A stretch of DNA of 64,000 bases from positions 269,833 to 333,832 of the forward strand of contig CATKHK010000052.1 in the NCBI GenBank assembly GCA_949751835.1, in the 5' to 3' direction. The DNA is from Blepharisma japonicum (taxonomy: Eukaryota; Ciliophora; Heterotrichea; Heterotrichida; Blepharismidae). The position numbers and the translations under genes are program-made. The notes under the pieces are model-generated. The model saw only the letters and a list, made by a program, of their open reading frames with translations. It was not told the DNA's origin and searched no databases. Below, one piece after another: positions 22,375 through 32,532 of this stretch (within the stretch, counting starts at the first letter, position 1; every line of letters begins with the position of its first letter).

Positions 22375-23736
22375 ATGATAGATAATAATCAAAGCACTAT
22401 TGAGCTTACAATGGAAGACTCAGTTATCCAAATAAATAATAACAGCTGTGAAGAAACTAAAGCCCAAGACCTTCAAATGCTATCATCCCAAATCTTCCGA
22501 AATGACTTCAAAGATATTTCTCTCTATGACGCTGAAAATGCAATCCCTATCACTATAAGATCTGACTGATTTTCTAATTTCAGCACAAATGTAAGGTACC
22601 AGATAAGTGAAGTCCCAATCATGCCTATATTCGGGTACGAAAAGGTCGATTTTTCTATAGGGTCTTCCCCTGTAATTATGCTTGCAAAAAAATATCAAAT
22701 AAAAGATGAATTGCCAGAAAACGTCCAATATAAATTTTCCCAGGACTTTAGAAAACTTATATGGGTGACGTACAGGTATGGGTATAAACCATTAGAAAGA
22801 ATTGAAGGGGAAAATATTATTGCTTATTCCTCTGATACTGGATGAGGGTGCACGGTTAGGGTAGGGCAAATGCTGCTTATGAGAACTCTGCAGCTGCATT
22901 TTTATACAGAAAGTTACGAATGCTACCAATTGCTACAGCTTATTCAAGAAAACCTATTGGACGCCCCATATTCGATACAGAAAATTGCAATAGTAGGAGC
23001 CGAGTTAGGAAAAAAGCCAGGGGATTGGTACTCACCTTCTACAATGTGCCACGCAATAGACAAACTTTTAAACCTGTACCCAATTCCTAAGCTGAAATCT
23101 AAGATTTTTATGGAAACAATCATATATAAAGACCAACTTTATAGCACAGCAGGCGACGTAGATATTGATAATTTTCTATCAAATTGCCATTTATGTAAAC
23201 GTTCTGAAGGGTATTATTGTGAAAAATGCAGAGTAAAGCTTAATTCAATAGAGTGAAACAAATCAATGTTTGTTATGATCCCGCTAATGCTTGGGCTGGG
23301 CTCAATCCATCAAGAATACTATGAGACATTAAAATTTTTTTTAAATATCCCACAAACTGTAGGAATAATTGGAGGAAAACCGAAATCTGCACTCTATATT
23401 GTAGGATATCAGAATAATTCTTTGTTATTTTTAGACCCTCATTTGGCTCAGGCAGCTTGTACGAGTGACCAAGACCTTTTGAATAAAATTGAGACATATC
23501 ATTGCTCTTCATATAAATTGATCCCTATGAGTTCTGCTGAGTCTTCTATATCACTTGGGTATTATTTTAGAAATAAAGAGTCCTTTTTAGAGTTTGAGAG
23601 GATTATTAATGAGAATAGAGATGCAGTAAAAGGGCTAATAGGGGTGCAAGAGTTTACACCAGAGTATTGTACAGAAGATTTTGAAGTTCCTGATATAAAG
23701 ACTAGTGATAGTGATGAAGAATATGTCGTTCTTTAG
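22375..23736 (+). CDS. ATG4: ATG4 autophagy cysteine protease
   Basis: ATG4 trims the C terminus of ATG8 before its lipidation and also cuts ATG8 from phosphatidylethanolamine. The 453-residue frame has the catalytic segment DTGWGCTVRVGQM with Cys159; its Trp is a UGA codon (22843-22845). The catalytic Asp354 and His356 sit in FLDPHLAQ, preceded by TVGIIGGKPKSALYIVGYQ as in the family. An insertion with four cysteines (CHLCKR...CEKC, about residues 277-292) could bind zinc, which is unusual for ATG4. The C terminus, DSDEEYVVL, is an acidic LIR-type ATG8-binding motif (Y-V-V-L), as at the end of animal ATG4B. The stop is TAG. There is no intron. Confidence 0.95.
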
Positions 23737-23786
23737 AATTTAATATAAAAATAGTGAAATTATTAAAAAATTTACAAAAAATATTT

Positions 23787-24605
23787 TTAATTAATAATTC
23801 TCATTTCATTTAAAGTTTTCAGTTTTAAATCAAATGAGTAATATCGCTGAAATGTATCAATGAAATAAACTAAATTTTCATTATAAGCCACATAAGATAG
23901 TAATGAGTAGTGCACTGTTTGAGATGTAAAAGCAACATCTCAATGATATAAATCAACACTTTCAAAAATCTCACTCGTAGTTTCTAGACTTTGACTAAGA
24001 TAAATTCTTCCATTTATAACCCCTCTAAATAGAATTTTGTTAGCGGAATTTTGAAGAATTAGCGAAACCTTGCTATAAGAATTAATAATAGGATCATATA
24101 TATACAATTCTGAAATATCTTTGCCAGAAATAAGTATTTTTCCTCTGAAACTAACTGCAGAGCAAAATCTTGATGGCTTTGGCATGCTTATTATTGGCAT
24201 TTCTTTATTTTTCGTTATGTCAAATTTATAAGCTGATGCTTTTCTGCGTTGCTGATATCATCCTCCAAAAGAATAAACAGAGCCTTTATAATAGCTTAAT
24301 CCAGCCCCATGGTTTTCTTGCTCTATAGGTAAAATACTTATACTTCCATCAAATTTAAGTATAAATCCAATATTATCTCAAAATAAAATATCTTTATTTG
24401 GCAATTTACATACTCCAACATGGCTAGTTACTTTTCAAGGAAGAATTAATTCTCTTCTTTTTATCACTTTTTTAATAAAATCTGCTGTTATTAATACATT
24501 CATGCCACTTTCTATATAATGAATTTCAAACTCTCTCTCTATCACACTTTCACCATGATTAAGCAATAACTCATCCTTAATTAAATTTTGTTCAGAATTC
24601 AGCAT
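23787..24605 (-). CDS. Kelch-like beta-propeller protein
   Basis: The frame encodes 272 residues with TGA Trp codons. Kelch-type blades are visible: GAGLSYYKGSVYSFGGW followed by a basic turn and AYKFDI; PSRFCSAVSFRGKILISG followed by LYIYDP; and further blades ending YVAYNENLVYFIDT. The GG pair and Tyr/Trp spacing are typical, though the blades are degenerate and only about four or five are recognisable. It is probably a protein-interaction module. The start is placed at MLNSEQNL because an upstream in-frame ATG (24662) would overlap the preceding gene, whose stop lies only 16 bp upstream. Confidence 0.7.
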
Positions 24606-24621
24606 ATTTATTTTATTATTA

Positions 24622-26253
24622 TTATAAACTATGGAAATGCACTTTATGTTCCAGAGCTTCAATTATTGTATTTTTCTTAGCTCTGGGAGTTCTATGAAAG
24701 GAGTTAAAATCGTTGCTTTCTGCGAGCTCTTTTAAATTTTTCCATGAACTTTTAATAAAATTAGTTTCCTCAACAAATTCACTGCATAGAAACTTCGTCA
24801 TATCAGGCATTAATATTGTTTTATAAACTATTTTGCTTCGGAATTCATTGCTGCCAAAAATTCTTTCTCCTTGCATATCATAGGATGCCCCATCACTATG
24901 AGTTTCTTCAGGCTTATTTTTCATATCATAAATTTCATATTTGCTGCCACTACAATGGACTCTTGCATATTGCGGATTAATTGGGATTCTTGGGGTTTCA
25001 ATGGATGCATATTCAACTGATGCATAATTTTCCTGAACATGCATTATACAGCTTAAGGCCAAATCCATTTTTTCATTTTTATCTGATAGAAATACGATGG
25101 CTACTAAGGACTCATTTTCACTGATATTTTCTATAATATCATATTCTAATAGTAAAGAGTCCCATTTTTTTCTTAAAGTAGGCTCTGTTATAATTTCTAC
25201 TAAAGCTGCTATTGAAGCTTCTATTTCGATTTCTAAACTCATCTCGAAAAGATGGTTTATTTTTCTATATTTAATATTTAGCCCACCCGAATAATGCTGA
25301 GTATTTAATTTTTTTCAATTTTCTGTGGTTTGAGGATTATTTTCTTGGCTATTTTTAATAAAAAGCAATGGGCGGGTCCAGCTTCTATATGCTTCTAAGG
25401 CTTCATTATCATTATTTAGTATATATATAAGTAAATTGCTGGAGCTTTTCAAAGTTAACTGTTCTTCAATTATTTTACATAAGTGAAAAGCTTGCTCAGC
25501 TAGGAATTTCCCTGTTAAATGCAAATTTAGTTTCATTTCTCTCAATAAATCAATATCAATTTTCATCATAACATCTATGATTAAACTATAGTTTCGAAAC
25601 ATATCGCAGCTTGTCAATTTTGATAAAATATCAAAAGCTTTGGCTCCTACTCCAGGAATCCCACACAGAGGAATAAGCCTTGACAACAAAATTGATGCTG
25701 TGCGCTCTGAAATGTCAGGCCTTGCATTAAAAAACTCATTTTCTAATCTTTCAATTGCTTTTCCACGCTTTTTCTCAGATTTGGAAAGCCTTTTAATAAA
25801 AGACGCAACTGCTAGGTCAAGATCAGAAAGGCTGCACTGATGGCTTTGAGTAAAATCATGCACAAGTGGCTGATACATCTCAGGGATTTCTAAGAAATTT
25901 TGCATATGAGGTAAAAACTGAGTTATCTGCAGTGCAGAGTTTAGTCATTTTTCCAAATTTTGTCGACGCTTTGTTATGGTTGCTTTTAATTTTTTGCCAA
26001 AAATCTGTTTTTTAGGAAATTCAGGCAGATTTTTATAGCAATCGGCAAATATAAATTCATGCTTAAGCTCTTTATAAAGCAAACGGAATTGGCTATATCT
26101 TTTAAAAAGTTTATATTTAAGTGTATGAAACCCTACAGCGACTTCATATTCCTATCTATTCTTTACTGTATATGCCCTTGCAAACACCTGATTTGGGTTC
26201 GTAAGTTTCGCATGAGGGATTTCCACATAGATGCACCCGTCAAATATTTCCAT
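24622..26253 (-). CDS. PX-START protein (phosphoinositide and lipid binding)
   Basis: Two exons (26167-26253 and 24622-26151) joined over a 15-nt intron give 538 residues. Residues 1-130 form a PX domain: FARAYTEYEVAVGFHT, the KRYSQFRLLYKEL segment, the LPEFPKK proline turn and RRQNLEKWLNSAL, so it probably binds a membrane phosphoinositide. The middle is helical. From about residue 333 a START-like domain runs to about 500 (EIIEPTLRKKWD-type helix, then strands and KSSWKNLKELAES). A lipid-transfer protein tethered to a phosphoinositide membrane is a reasonable inference. TGA Trp codons at 25315-25317 and 25945-25947 keep it as one gene. The stop is TAA, 16 bp before the kelch gene start. Confidence 0.82.
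26152..26166 (-). other. 15-nt intron in the PX-START gene
   Basis: GTAAAGAATAGATAG, phase 0, between ARAYT and EYEVAVG inside the PX domain. Splicing removes an in-frame TAG. Confidence 0.88.
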
Positions 26254-26798
26254 TTTTGTAAAAATTTGTCACAAGTTATTAATTAAAACTTTTTAGGCTG
26301 TTATTTTATATGATAATTATTTGAGAAATTATTAATACATTTTTAATGAAATAGTAAGAATAATTTTACATTTGATCTCTTTTTACTGATTTTGTATTTA
26401 AGTAAGCATTTGAAGAAACAGTGAGAATAGACTTAGGAGCTATATGTTTAATAGAGAATGAGCATTAAATATATTATGAAATTTAAAGCAAAAAATAATA
26501 GTTTATGATTTTATTAGCTTGTCTCTCCATAATCAATCAAAATTGCTTAGCTATATCACAGAGGTTGTAGTGCACATCCTTTTTCTTGAGATTTGCATTT
26601 TATTAATCCAAATGTTAATTATATAAATTTATTTTATCATTTTGAATACTATGATTATTTATTATTTACAATTTTTTTGAATACTGATGAAATTAATAAT
26701 ACTTAAGGTTATTAAAAGTTTATTATTTAACAAATATTCCCTGTCACCTAATTTCCCCAAGCTAATAAGCAATTTTACAAATAATATATAAACATAAG
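26254..26798. other. Divergent intergenic AT-rich region
   Basis: This separates the PX-START gene (minus) from the ankyrin gene (plus) and should carry both promoters. No coding frame is apparent. Confidence 0.45.
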
Positions 26799-27347
26799 AT
26801 GGAATATCTCAATTATGCTTACAACTATTTCACAGACTGAATCGCATGATACCGCCAGATGGCTTACTATTATGTAGGCTATCATGCTCACGAATATCGC
26901 CTACAAACTGGTGCATCTAAAAACAAAAGTAAAAAATTTTGTGCAGTAAGAGATAATGACATTGAAGAAATTCAAGCTAATCTTTTTAATGGGAAATGAA
27001 AAGTAGACGACATCGTTTCTATAAATAATATGACAACTATGCTTCACGAAGCTGTGGTTCTTGACAGACGATCAATTTTTGATTTTTTACTTCGACAAGG
27101 TGCAGACCCAAATGTTCGTGACCGCAATGGTATGACTCCTCTATTAAAAGCTGCAGCCTTAGGCAGAGAACATATGGTGGTCGAACTATTAAAAATTGGT
27201 GTAAACCCTCATCATAGAGATCCTCATGGTTTCACTCCTCTCCAAAAAGCCATTTTACACGAAGAATGAAAAACTGTGACCATTCTAAGTGGCCTTGGAC
27301 ACTACACAAAGTCTCCGACGACTTGGCTATGGCCACCTGATATTTAA
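26799..27347 (+). CDS. Ankyrin-repeat protein
   Basis: The 182-residue frame has several TGA Trp codons. The N terminus is Tyr-rich (MEYLNYAYNYF). Ankyrin repeats follow: TMLHEAVVLDRRSIFDFLL then QGADPNVRDRNG; MTPLLKAAALGREHMVVELL then IGVNPHHRDPHG; FTPLQKAILHEEW. It has about three repeats, probably a small adaptor. A helical cap (LGHYTKSPTTWLWPPD) ends it. The stop is TAA, 17 bp from the convergent transporter gene's stop. Confidence 0.88.
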
Positions 27348-27364
27348 TTTAATAGGTATTTATG

Positions 27365-28421
27365 TTAATCTTTAGATGGACGCTCTATATCTTCCTTCAC
27401 TTTTTTGCTTTTTCGGGTCAAACTTAGGTAAAAATCAATCCCAGTACCACTGAAAACGAGAAGTAAAGAAATCCATTGGTAGCCATTTAGACTATGGCTA
27501 AAAAGTATTATAGAAAGTATCACAGTCATAAATTTGCGGGTAGTCGTAATGATACTTAATGTGAGAGCTCCTAAGACTTTGACGCCTCTAAATATAAACA
27601 TTTGTCCGACTGCGCTCATAAGCCCGAACAGGAAAATGTCCCACATGATTCCTGGATATTGTATTAAATAAGTATATAAAGGGGTTTCATAGGCAAAATT
27701 CGAAAAAAGCATAACTACTAGCCCAGTCACTAGGAGGCCCCAGCCATTGCAATAGCTCATCATTTCTAAAGAAGTAGGCTTATTTCTATGTCTGACTTGT
27801 TCTGTGAAATATCCGTTAATTGCATCACAAGTTAATGATAAAAACAAGCAAAAAAGGCCGATAAAAGAATCGGCTGAGCCGCTTTTAGTTTTCATTAGAT
27901 TAAACATAAGAATTCCTCCAGTAATAAATGATACACTTACATACTGAATTTTTTCGTATTTTACTTCACTTACAAAAAATCCACCTAACATCACTGGAAG
28001 GATTTTGCAGGATTTTGCAAGAGCTTGTGTAGGGTAGCTGACGTAGGTAATTGAAACATTTGAAAAAATCATAGAAAGCGCAAAAACAGTCGCATGCACG
28101 AATTTATATTTATACTGCTCCCACATCCCAGCTTTCTCTACTCTAAGCAGTTGTGGGCTTGGCGTTTCTCCAAAATTAATTCCAAGTTTTATACCTAAGT
28201 AACAGTTTACAAGAAATTGACAGAATATATCCTATCAAGCATTGGCAAAATACCACGAATTCTGCTTGATTAAATTTCTCACGGCTTGGGTCAGTATATC
28301 TAAATTATCTTTACATTTCTTCTTGTAGGACGCCAAAATAGAGATAGGAAAAATAAATCCCTAAGATTATCGCAAGAAGCTCTACTAGTTCTTTATGATT
28401 GATTTTTCCAAACTTTTCCAT
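27365..28421 (-). CDS. SLC35B1: Nucleotide-sugar transporter, SLC35B1/HUT1 type
   Basis: Three exons (28315-28421, 28211-28299, 27365-28194), joined over a 15-nt and a 16-nt intron, give 341 residues. The start matches the family (IYFSYLYFGVLQEEIY), followed by CQCLIGYILSISC, the SITYVSYPTQALAKSCKILP motif, and GQMFIFRGVKVLGALTLSIITTTRK near the end. It has about ten hydrophobic helices. SLC35B1 relatives in the ER move nucleotide sugars or adenine nucleotides across the membrane. The C terminus is basic (LTRKSKKVKEDIERPSKD); I see no clear di-lysine signal at the very end. Introns are supported because each removal restores the frame and family sequence. The stop is TAA. Confidence 0.93.
28195..28210 (-). 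other. 16-nt intron in the SLC35B1-type gene
   Basis: GTAAACTGTTACTTAG, phase 1, splitting a Cys codon as t|gt between SIS and IKLGINF. Because it is 16 nt long, retention would shift the frame. Confidence 0.88.
28300..28314 (-). other. 15-nt intron in the SLC35B1-type gene
   Basis: GTAAAGATAATTTAG, phase 2, splitting an Ile codon (at|a) between QEE and YTDPSRE. Retention would give a TAA at once. Confidence 0.88.
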
Positions 28422-28544
28422 CTAGTCAGATATTTTAATACGTGTAAAAAGATGGATTCATTTTTAAATGATTCTATTGAATTTCAGTTTCACATGAAAA
28501 TAATTTATATAATGAACATTAATTATGGGAAATTTACATGATTT

Positions 28545-28570
28545 ATTAGATTTTTTTATTAGATTTTTTT
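28545..28570. repeat. Short tandem repeat, 13 nt x 2
   Basis: Two adjacent copies of attagattttttt overlap the stop codon region of the sorting nexin gene. It is simple-sequence expansion at the 3' end. Confidence 0.8.
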
Positions 28571-30311
28571 AGCTTACGTTATGAAAAGCTTGGATACACT
28601 CATGCCTTACTTGTGTAAGTGTTGCTACCAAATCTGCCCAAAGTTCATGCAATTTAGTAGTATAGTCTGAGAAAACTCTTCCGAATTCTGTAAAATGGGC
28701 GTTTTCTTTGGCTTGGTTGTCGATGAAAACTCGTGCTGTTTCTGATTTTACTTGATAGTTGTAAAAGGCGAAATCATCCCTAAGCTTTTCGAGCTCTTTA
28801 GTTTCCTTAGCCATCATTTTTGCAAAGGCCGCTTCTTTATCTTCTAATAAAGTTTGAGTGTTATTTAAAGCGTCAGGGCTAAGTCCCCATTTTGAAATGT
28901 CCTTGGCTTGTCACAGTTTTTCTTTTCTACCTTTTAGCTTTTGTAAAGCTTTCTGATAGGCAGCACATTTAATTTCTTTTTCTTTTGCAAGCTCAATCAG
29001 CGGTATAACTTCATTATATTCATATTTAAAGAAGAAGTTGCAATAATTTTTCACAATATCAGCTGATTCATTTTCACGGTCTGACCAAATTGCAAAGCTG
29101 GTTTTCAGTGAATTATACAAAGGCTTAACACCTGGAATACCTGGAAATTTATCTTGGAGATTTTCTAAAGCTTCAAAGCTTCTTGCTATATCAAGAATCA
29201 TTGCAGCAACATTATTTATGGCTTCGCATAAGGAATCAGTCTGCCTCTTCAGTTTCTTCTTCAAAACTTGGGTGTTTTTTAAATAGTCTTCAATATTTGC
29301 ATTTTCTTTTTCATCATGTTTTGGATCACATGCAAGATAGCCATCAAGTGTTAAAAATTCAGAATAATTTTGAGGTTTTTTGACCTTGCTGGCTTGTTTT
29401 TTAAGCTTGGAAAATTCTTTGGGGTCGTCTTCTTTTAGAAATCCTAAGAGAAATTGAGACCTTTTAAACAAGGGATTTCTGACAATTGTTGATAAAAAAT
29501 GTTGTAAATAAGCCTGCTGTTTTTCTTGGTTTTCTTCTCCATGAGCACCTATAACTCTTTTAGGAGGGTTAGGGGGTAAATATGAGGTAGGGAAGCAAGT
29601 ACCTAGAATTCCTTTGAGCCAAACGAAATCATCTTCTTGACGCTTAACTTTCCAATTAAAAGGTTTTGTAGTAATTGGGAAATTTATTTTTGTCATAGAA
29701 AACATACCACCTGTAGAATATTCTGGACTATATAAAAGTTACCATCCCACATGAACATCAGGAGAAATTTCTTTAGAAAGTTGGTTGTCAGAGGTTTTTA
29801 AAGCATTTAAGAAATATGTTTTTATATCTTCAAAAGAACTGAGAGATCTTTGGGGCTCTTGTTTCACTTCAAGTTGTTGATCATTTTTCTGCTCTGTTGG
29901 TTCCGATTGCTCTTGATTAGAAGATTCTGCGACTTCTTTGGTTTCTTCAATGTTTTCTTGAGGTGTTTCTGTTGTAATGTTCTCATTTTGATTGTGCTTC
30001 TTAGTTGCAGGAAATTTCTCTTCTTCTACGTTTTGATTTCTAGGCTGGCTCAATGCTGGCTCTTTGCTCACCTTACTTTCTGGCTCTTCATTATTATTTT
30101 TTTCTTCATCAGCTTTTTTGGCTTGCATTGCTTGGAAATTTCTAACACATTCTTTTAATTCTGCAAGAGTCCAAAGATCAATATCAGCTCCTCTTAGGAT
30201 ATCGCAATAGTCTGTGAACTCTTCTGGGGAATATCCTTTATTGATAATTTGTTCACGTAAGAAGGCTCTTTTTTGAGGCCTTTCGCTTTCATCTTGCAAG
30301 TCAGGATCCAT
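28569..30311 (-). CDS. Sorting nexin (PX-BAR type)
   Basis: Two exons (29743-30311 and 28569-29727) over a 15-nt intron encode 575 residues. An N-terminal helical module (KRAFLREQIINKGYSPEEFTDYC, then ADIDLWTLAELKECVRNF) is followed by an acidic, Gln/Glu-rich linker. The PX domain has DVHVGCPEYSTGGMFSM, WKVKRQEDDFVWLKGIL, PTSYLPPNPPKRV and LQHFLSTIVRNPLF. The C-terminal half is helical throughout, with a PGIPGVKPLYNSLK segment, and fits a BAR-type dimerisation domain. Such proteins bind PI3P-type endosomal membrane and bend it. TGA at 28911-28913 is Trp. The stop is TAA. Confidence 0.88.
29728..29742 (-). other. 15-nt intron in the sorting nexin gene
   Basis: GTAACTTTTATATAG, phase 2, splitting a Cys codon (tg|t) between DVHVG and PEYSTGG, at the start of the PX domain. 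Retention gives an immediate TAA. Confidence 0.9.
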
Positions 30312-30657
30312 TTATTTTTTTGATACTAATTTTGTAACATAAATAGTTGGAGAACGTTTAATGAGGAATCCATAAGCTTTTATCGTGTAAATCTTTGCGA
30401 AATTCAGAGTATGCATTATTTATTGAAAAATTTTCAGTAATAGAATCTTTATTTAATTTTTTGAAATTTTAAATTTATCTTTTATAGTCATTCAAAGCTT
30501 ATTATAAAATCTTCCCTCATATGCTTATTATAAATAAAATCCTCTTTTACATTTTTAAATCTCCCTCAGAAAATGGCGCCTTATAACCTCCCAACAACCA
30601 TTTTAACCGAAAACTTATAAGCCAAAAATTGAAATAAAATGTAATTAAGTGATAAAA
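30312..30657. other. Intergenic region, H3 3' flank and sorting nexin promoter
   Basis: AT-rich, both neighbours on the minus strand. I looked for the animal-type histone 3' stem-loop after the H3 stop and did not see one. Confidence 0.5.
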
Positions 30658-31074
30658 TTAAGATCTTTCTCCTCTGATTCTTCTGGCTAATTGCATATCT
30701 CTTGGCATAATGGTGACTCTTTTTCCGTGGATTGCGCAAAGGTTAGTGTCTTCGAAGAGTCCAACTAAATAGGCTTCAGCGGCTTCTTGTAAAGCGAGGA
30801 CTGCAGAGCTTTGGAATCTCAAGTCAGTCTTATATTCTTGAGCAATTTCTCTGACGAGTCTTTGGAATGGGAGTTTTCTGACGAGAAGTTCAGTGCTTTT
30901 TTGGTATTTTCTAATTTCTCTTAGAGCCACTGTTCCTGGTCTAAATCTGTGTGGCTTCTTGACACCTGAGGTGGTGGTAGCTGAGACTTTCTTGGCGGCT
31001 TTAGTTGCCAAGTGTTTCTTTGGGGTTTTTCCAGCTGATGTAGTTTTTCTTGCGGTTTGCTTAGTTCTTGCCAT
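30658..31074 (-). CDS. Histone H3 with a divergent N-terminal tail
   Basis: The 138-codon protein is a core H3: the globular part ([61 protein letters not shown]) is near canonical and ends RIRGERS. The tail is not: after ARTKQTARK the usual STGGKAPRKQ becomes [11 protein letters not shown], so Ser10 is Thr, Lys14 shifts by one and Arg17 is Lys. The Arg26-Lys27-Ser28 region is KKVS with another one-residue insertion. Lys4 and Lys9 are kept. Total length exceeds the usual by two residues. It is transcribed away from the H4 gene. The stop is TAA. Whether it is the main H3 or a variant cannot be told from one locus. Confidence 0.97.
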   Translation of the reverse strand: MARTKQTARKTTSAGKTPKKHLATKAAKKVSATTTSGVKKPHRFRPGTVALREIRKYQKSTELLVRKLPFQRLVREIAQEYKTDLRFQSSAVLALQEAAEAYLVGLFEDTNLCAIHGKRVTIMPRDMQLARRIRGERS

Positions 31075-31268
31075 TAAATATTATAGTTAGGCCTTGCTCT
31101 CGCATTTATATACTAAAGAAAAATCCCTTTTATATTGAATCTTGAAAATGATTGGCTGATTTGAGTAATTCTGAATTATCGAAATTAGCCAATAGAAAAT
31201 TAGATTGAGAAAATGAGAGATAGATTTATCACTATTTAAGCGCTTTTAACAATGATTTTGATTATAAT
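31075..31268. promoter_or_regulatory. Shared H3/H4 bidirectional promoter
   Basis: Only 194 bp separate the H3 and H4 start codons, which point away from each other. The interval must drive both genes, which gives coordinated, probably S-phase, expression. It holds AT-rich segments close to each start (for example ctatttaagcgc on the H4 side). Specific factor sites cannot be assigned. Confidence 0.75.
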
Positions 31269-31586
31269 ATGGGAGGAAAAGGTGGAAAAGGAGGAAAAGG
31301 CTTAGGAAAAGTCGGAGCAAAGAAAAGACACAGAAGAGTTATAAGAGAGAACATCCAAGGGATTACCAAGCCTGCCATTAGAAGATTGGCAAGAAGAGGA
31401 GGTGTTAAAAGACTCTCTGGGTTAGTTTATGATGAAACAAGAAATGTACTTAAAGTATTTTTGGAAAATGTTGTAAGAGACGCCGTAACTTACACAGAAC
31501 ACGCAAGAAGAAAGACTGTTACTGCATTAGATGTAGTTTATGCACTCAAGAGACAAGGAAGAACCTTATACGGCTTTGGTGGTTAA
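31269..31586 (+). CDS. Histone H4
   Basis: The 105-codon protein has the canonical H4 core ([56 protein letters not shown]). The tail is [23 protein letters not shown]. It lacks the SGRGK start, so there is no Arg3 methylation site, and the Lys20 position is Arg. The Gly-Gly-Lys start without Arg3 is also known from Tetrahymena H4, so it is a ciliate trait rather than a novelty. Acetylatable lysines remain at regular spacing. The stop is TAA. Confidence 0.98.
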   Translation: MGGKGGKGGKGLGKVGAKKRHRRVIRENIQGITKPAIRRLARRGGVKRLSGLVYDETRNVLKVFLENVVRDAVTYTEHARRKTVTALDVVYALKRQGRTLYGFGG

Positions 31587-32532
31587 TCTAATATTAATTC
31601 GAGTTTTTTAAACTTTTGCTGCATTTTAAAATAAAAAATCGAATTTTAAGCTAAAATTTAATTTTTTGAAAATCGGAAAAATTTGAAAGGATTGTAAATA
31701 TAAGGAAATAATTAAGCTCGATGAAATTTGAAAGATAATAAGAGCATCGTGCTTAATAAAGCCTATATAAAATATATTGATTAAGCGAAATATTTTTTTG
31801 AAGTAAAACAGAATTGAATAGAAGTCCATTTTGATATGCGTAAACAAAAATGCAGGATCAAACTAATTTAAATTTTTAATTTTTTGAAATTTATACAAAT
31901 ATAAAGCTGCAAAAGACTATGGTTTTCCTTATGGCCTAGTTCTATAGAATATTTTAATTATTATTATAAATATATATATTTTATTTATAGCACCTCTTAA
32001 TAAAAATTAGAAGGCAAGCTCATATATTGATTATTCTTACTGATTTTTAAAATTAGCATTTGAAATAATGATATAAAGATAATATGTTTGCAAATTTTTT
32101 TAATGACTTAATTTAATAAAATCAGTGATTAATTTTTATTTTAACTTTACATAATTCATGTCAAAAAATATAAGTTTTTGATCTATCATTTTTTCATGAA
32201 AATCATTAAAATTCTAAAATTAAGCATTTTAAAAATTTAATTTAAAGTAATAAAGATTAATAGACTCTTCATATTATCAGTATAAATAAGACAAATTCTA
32301 TTATTATTAATGATCGTTTTATTTTTTTTATAATAACTATAAGATAAATCACTATTAAAATTACAAAATCACAAAAAATAAAATTCAATATAAATTGCTA
32401 TGAAGTAAGGATTAATAAACGAGTTATCTTGATTAATTCTTCTCAAAAATAAAGAAAAATAATGCCATGGATTTCTTTACTTTAAGAAATATTAAATAAC
32501 TCACCATAAGCCTTAAATAGCATATTTTAATA
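31587..32532. other. Long AT-rich intergenic region
   Basis: Nearly 950 bp of low-complexity AT-rich DNA between H4 and the docking-complex gene, with no coding frame that I can support. It is the longest stretch with no coding trace. Confidence 0.55.

Noticed and set aside
24435-24662. Start of the kelch gene at the ATG at 24662
   Set aside because: It would overlap the end of the PX-START coding sequence; the ATG at 24605 fits better.
29850-30158. Plus-strand frame of hydrophobic residues across the sorting nexin gene
   Set aside because: It is the antisense shadow of the Glu/Gln-rich linker.
30600-30660. Histone 3' stem-loop after H3
   Set aside because: No short GC stem with a four-base loop is present after the stop.
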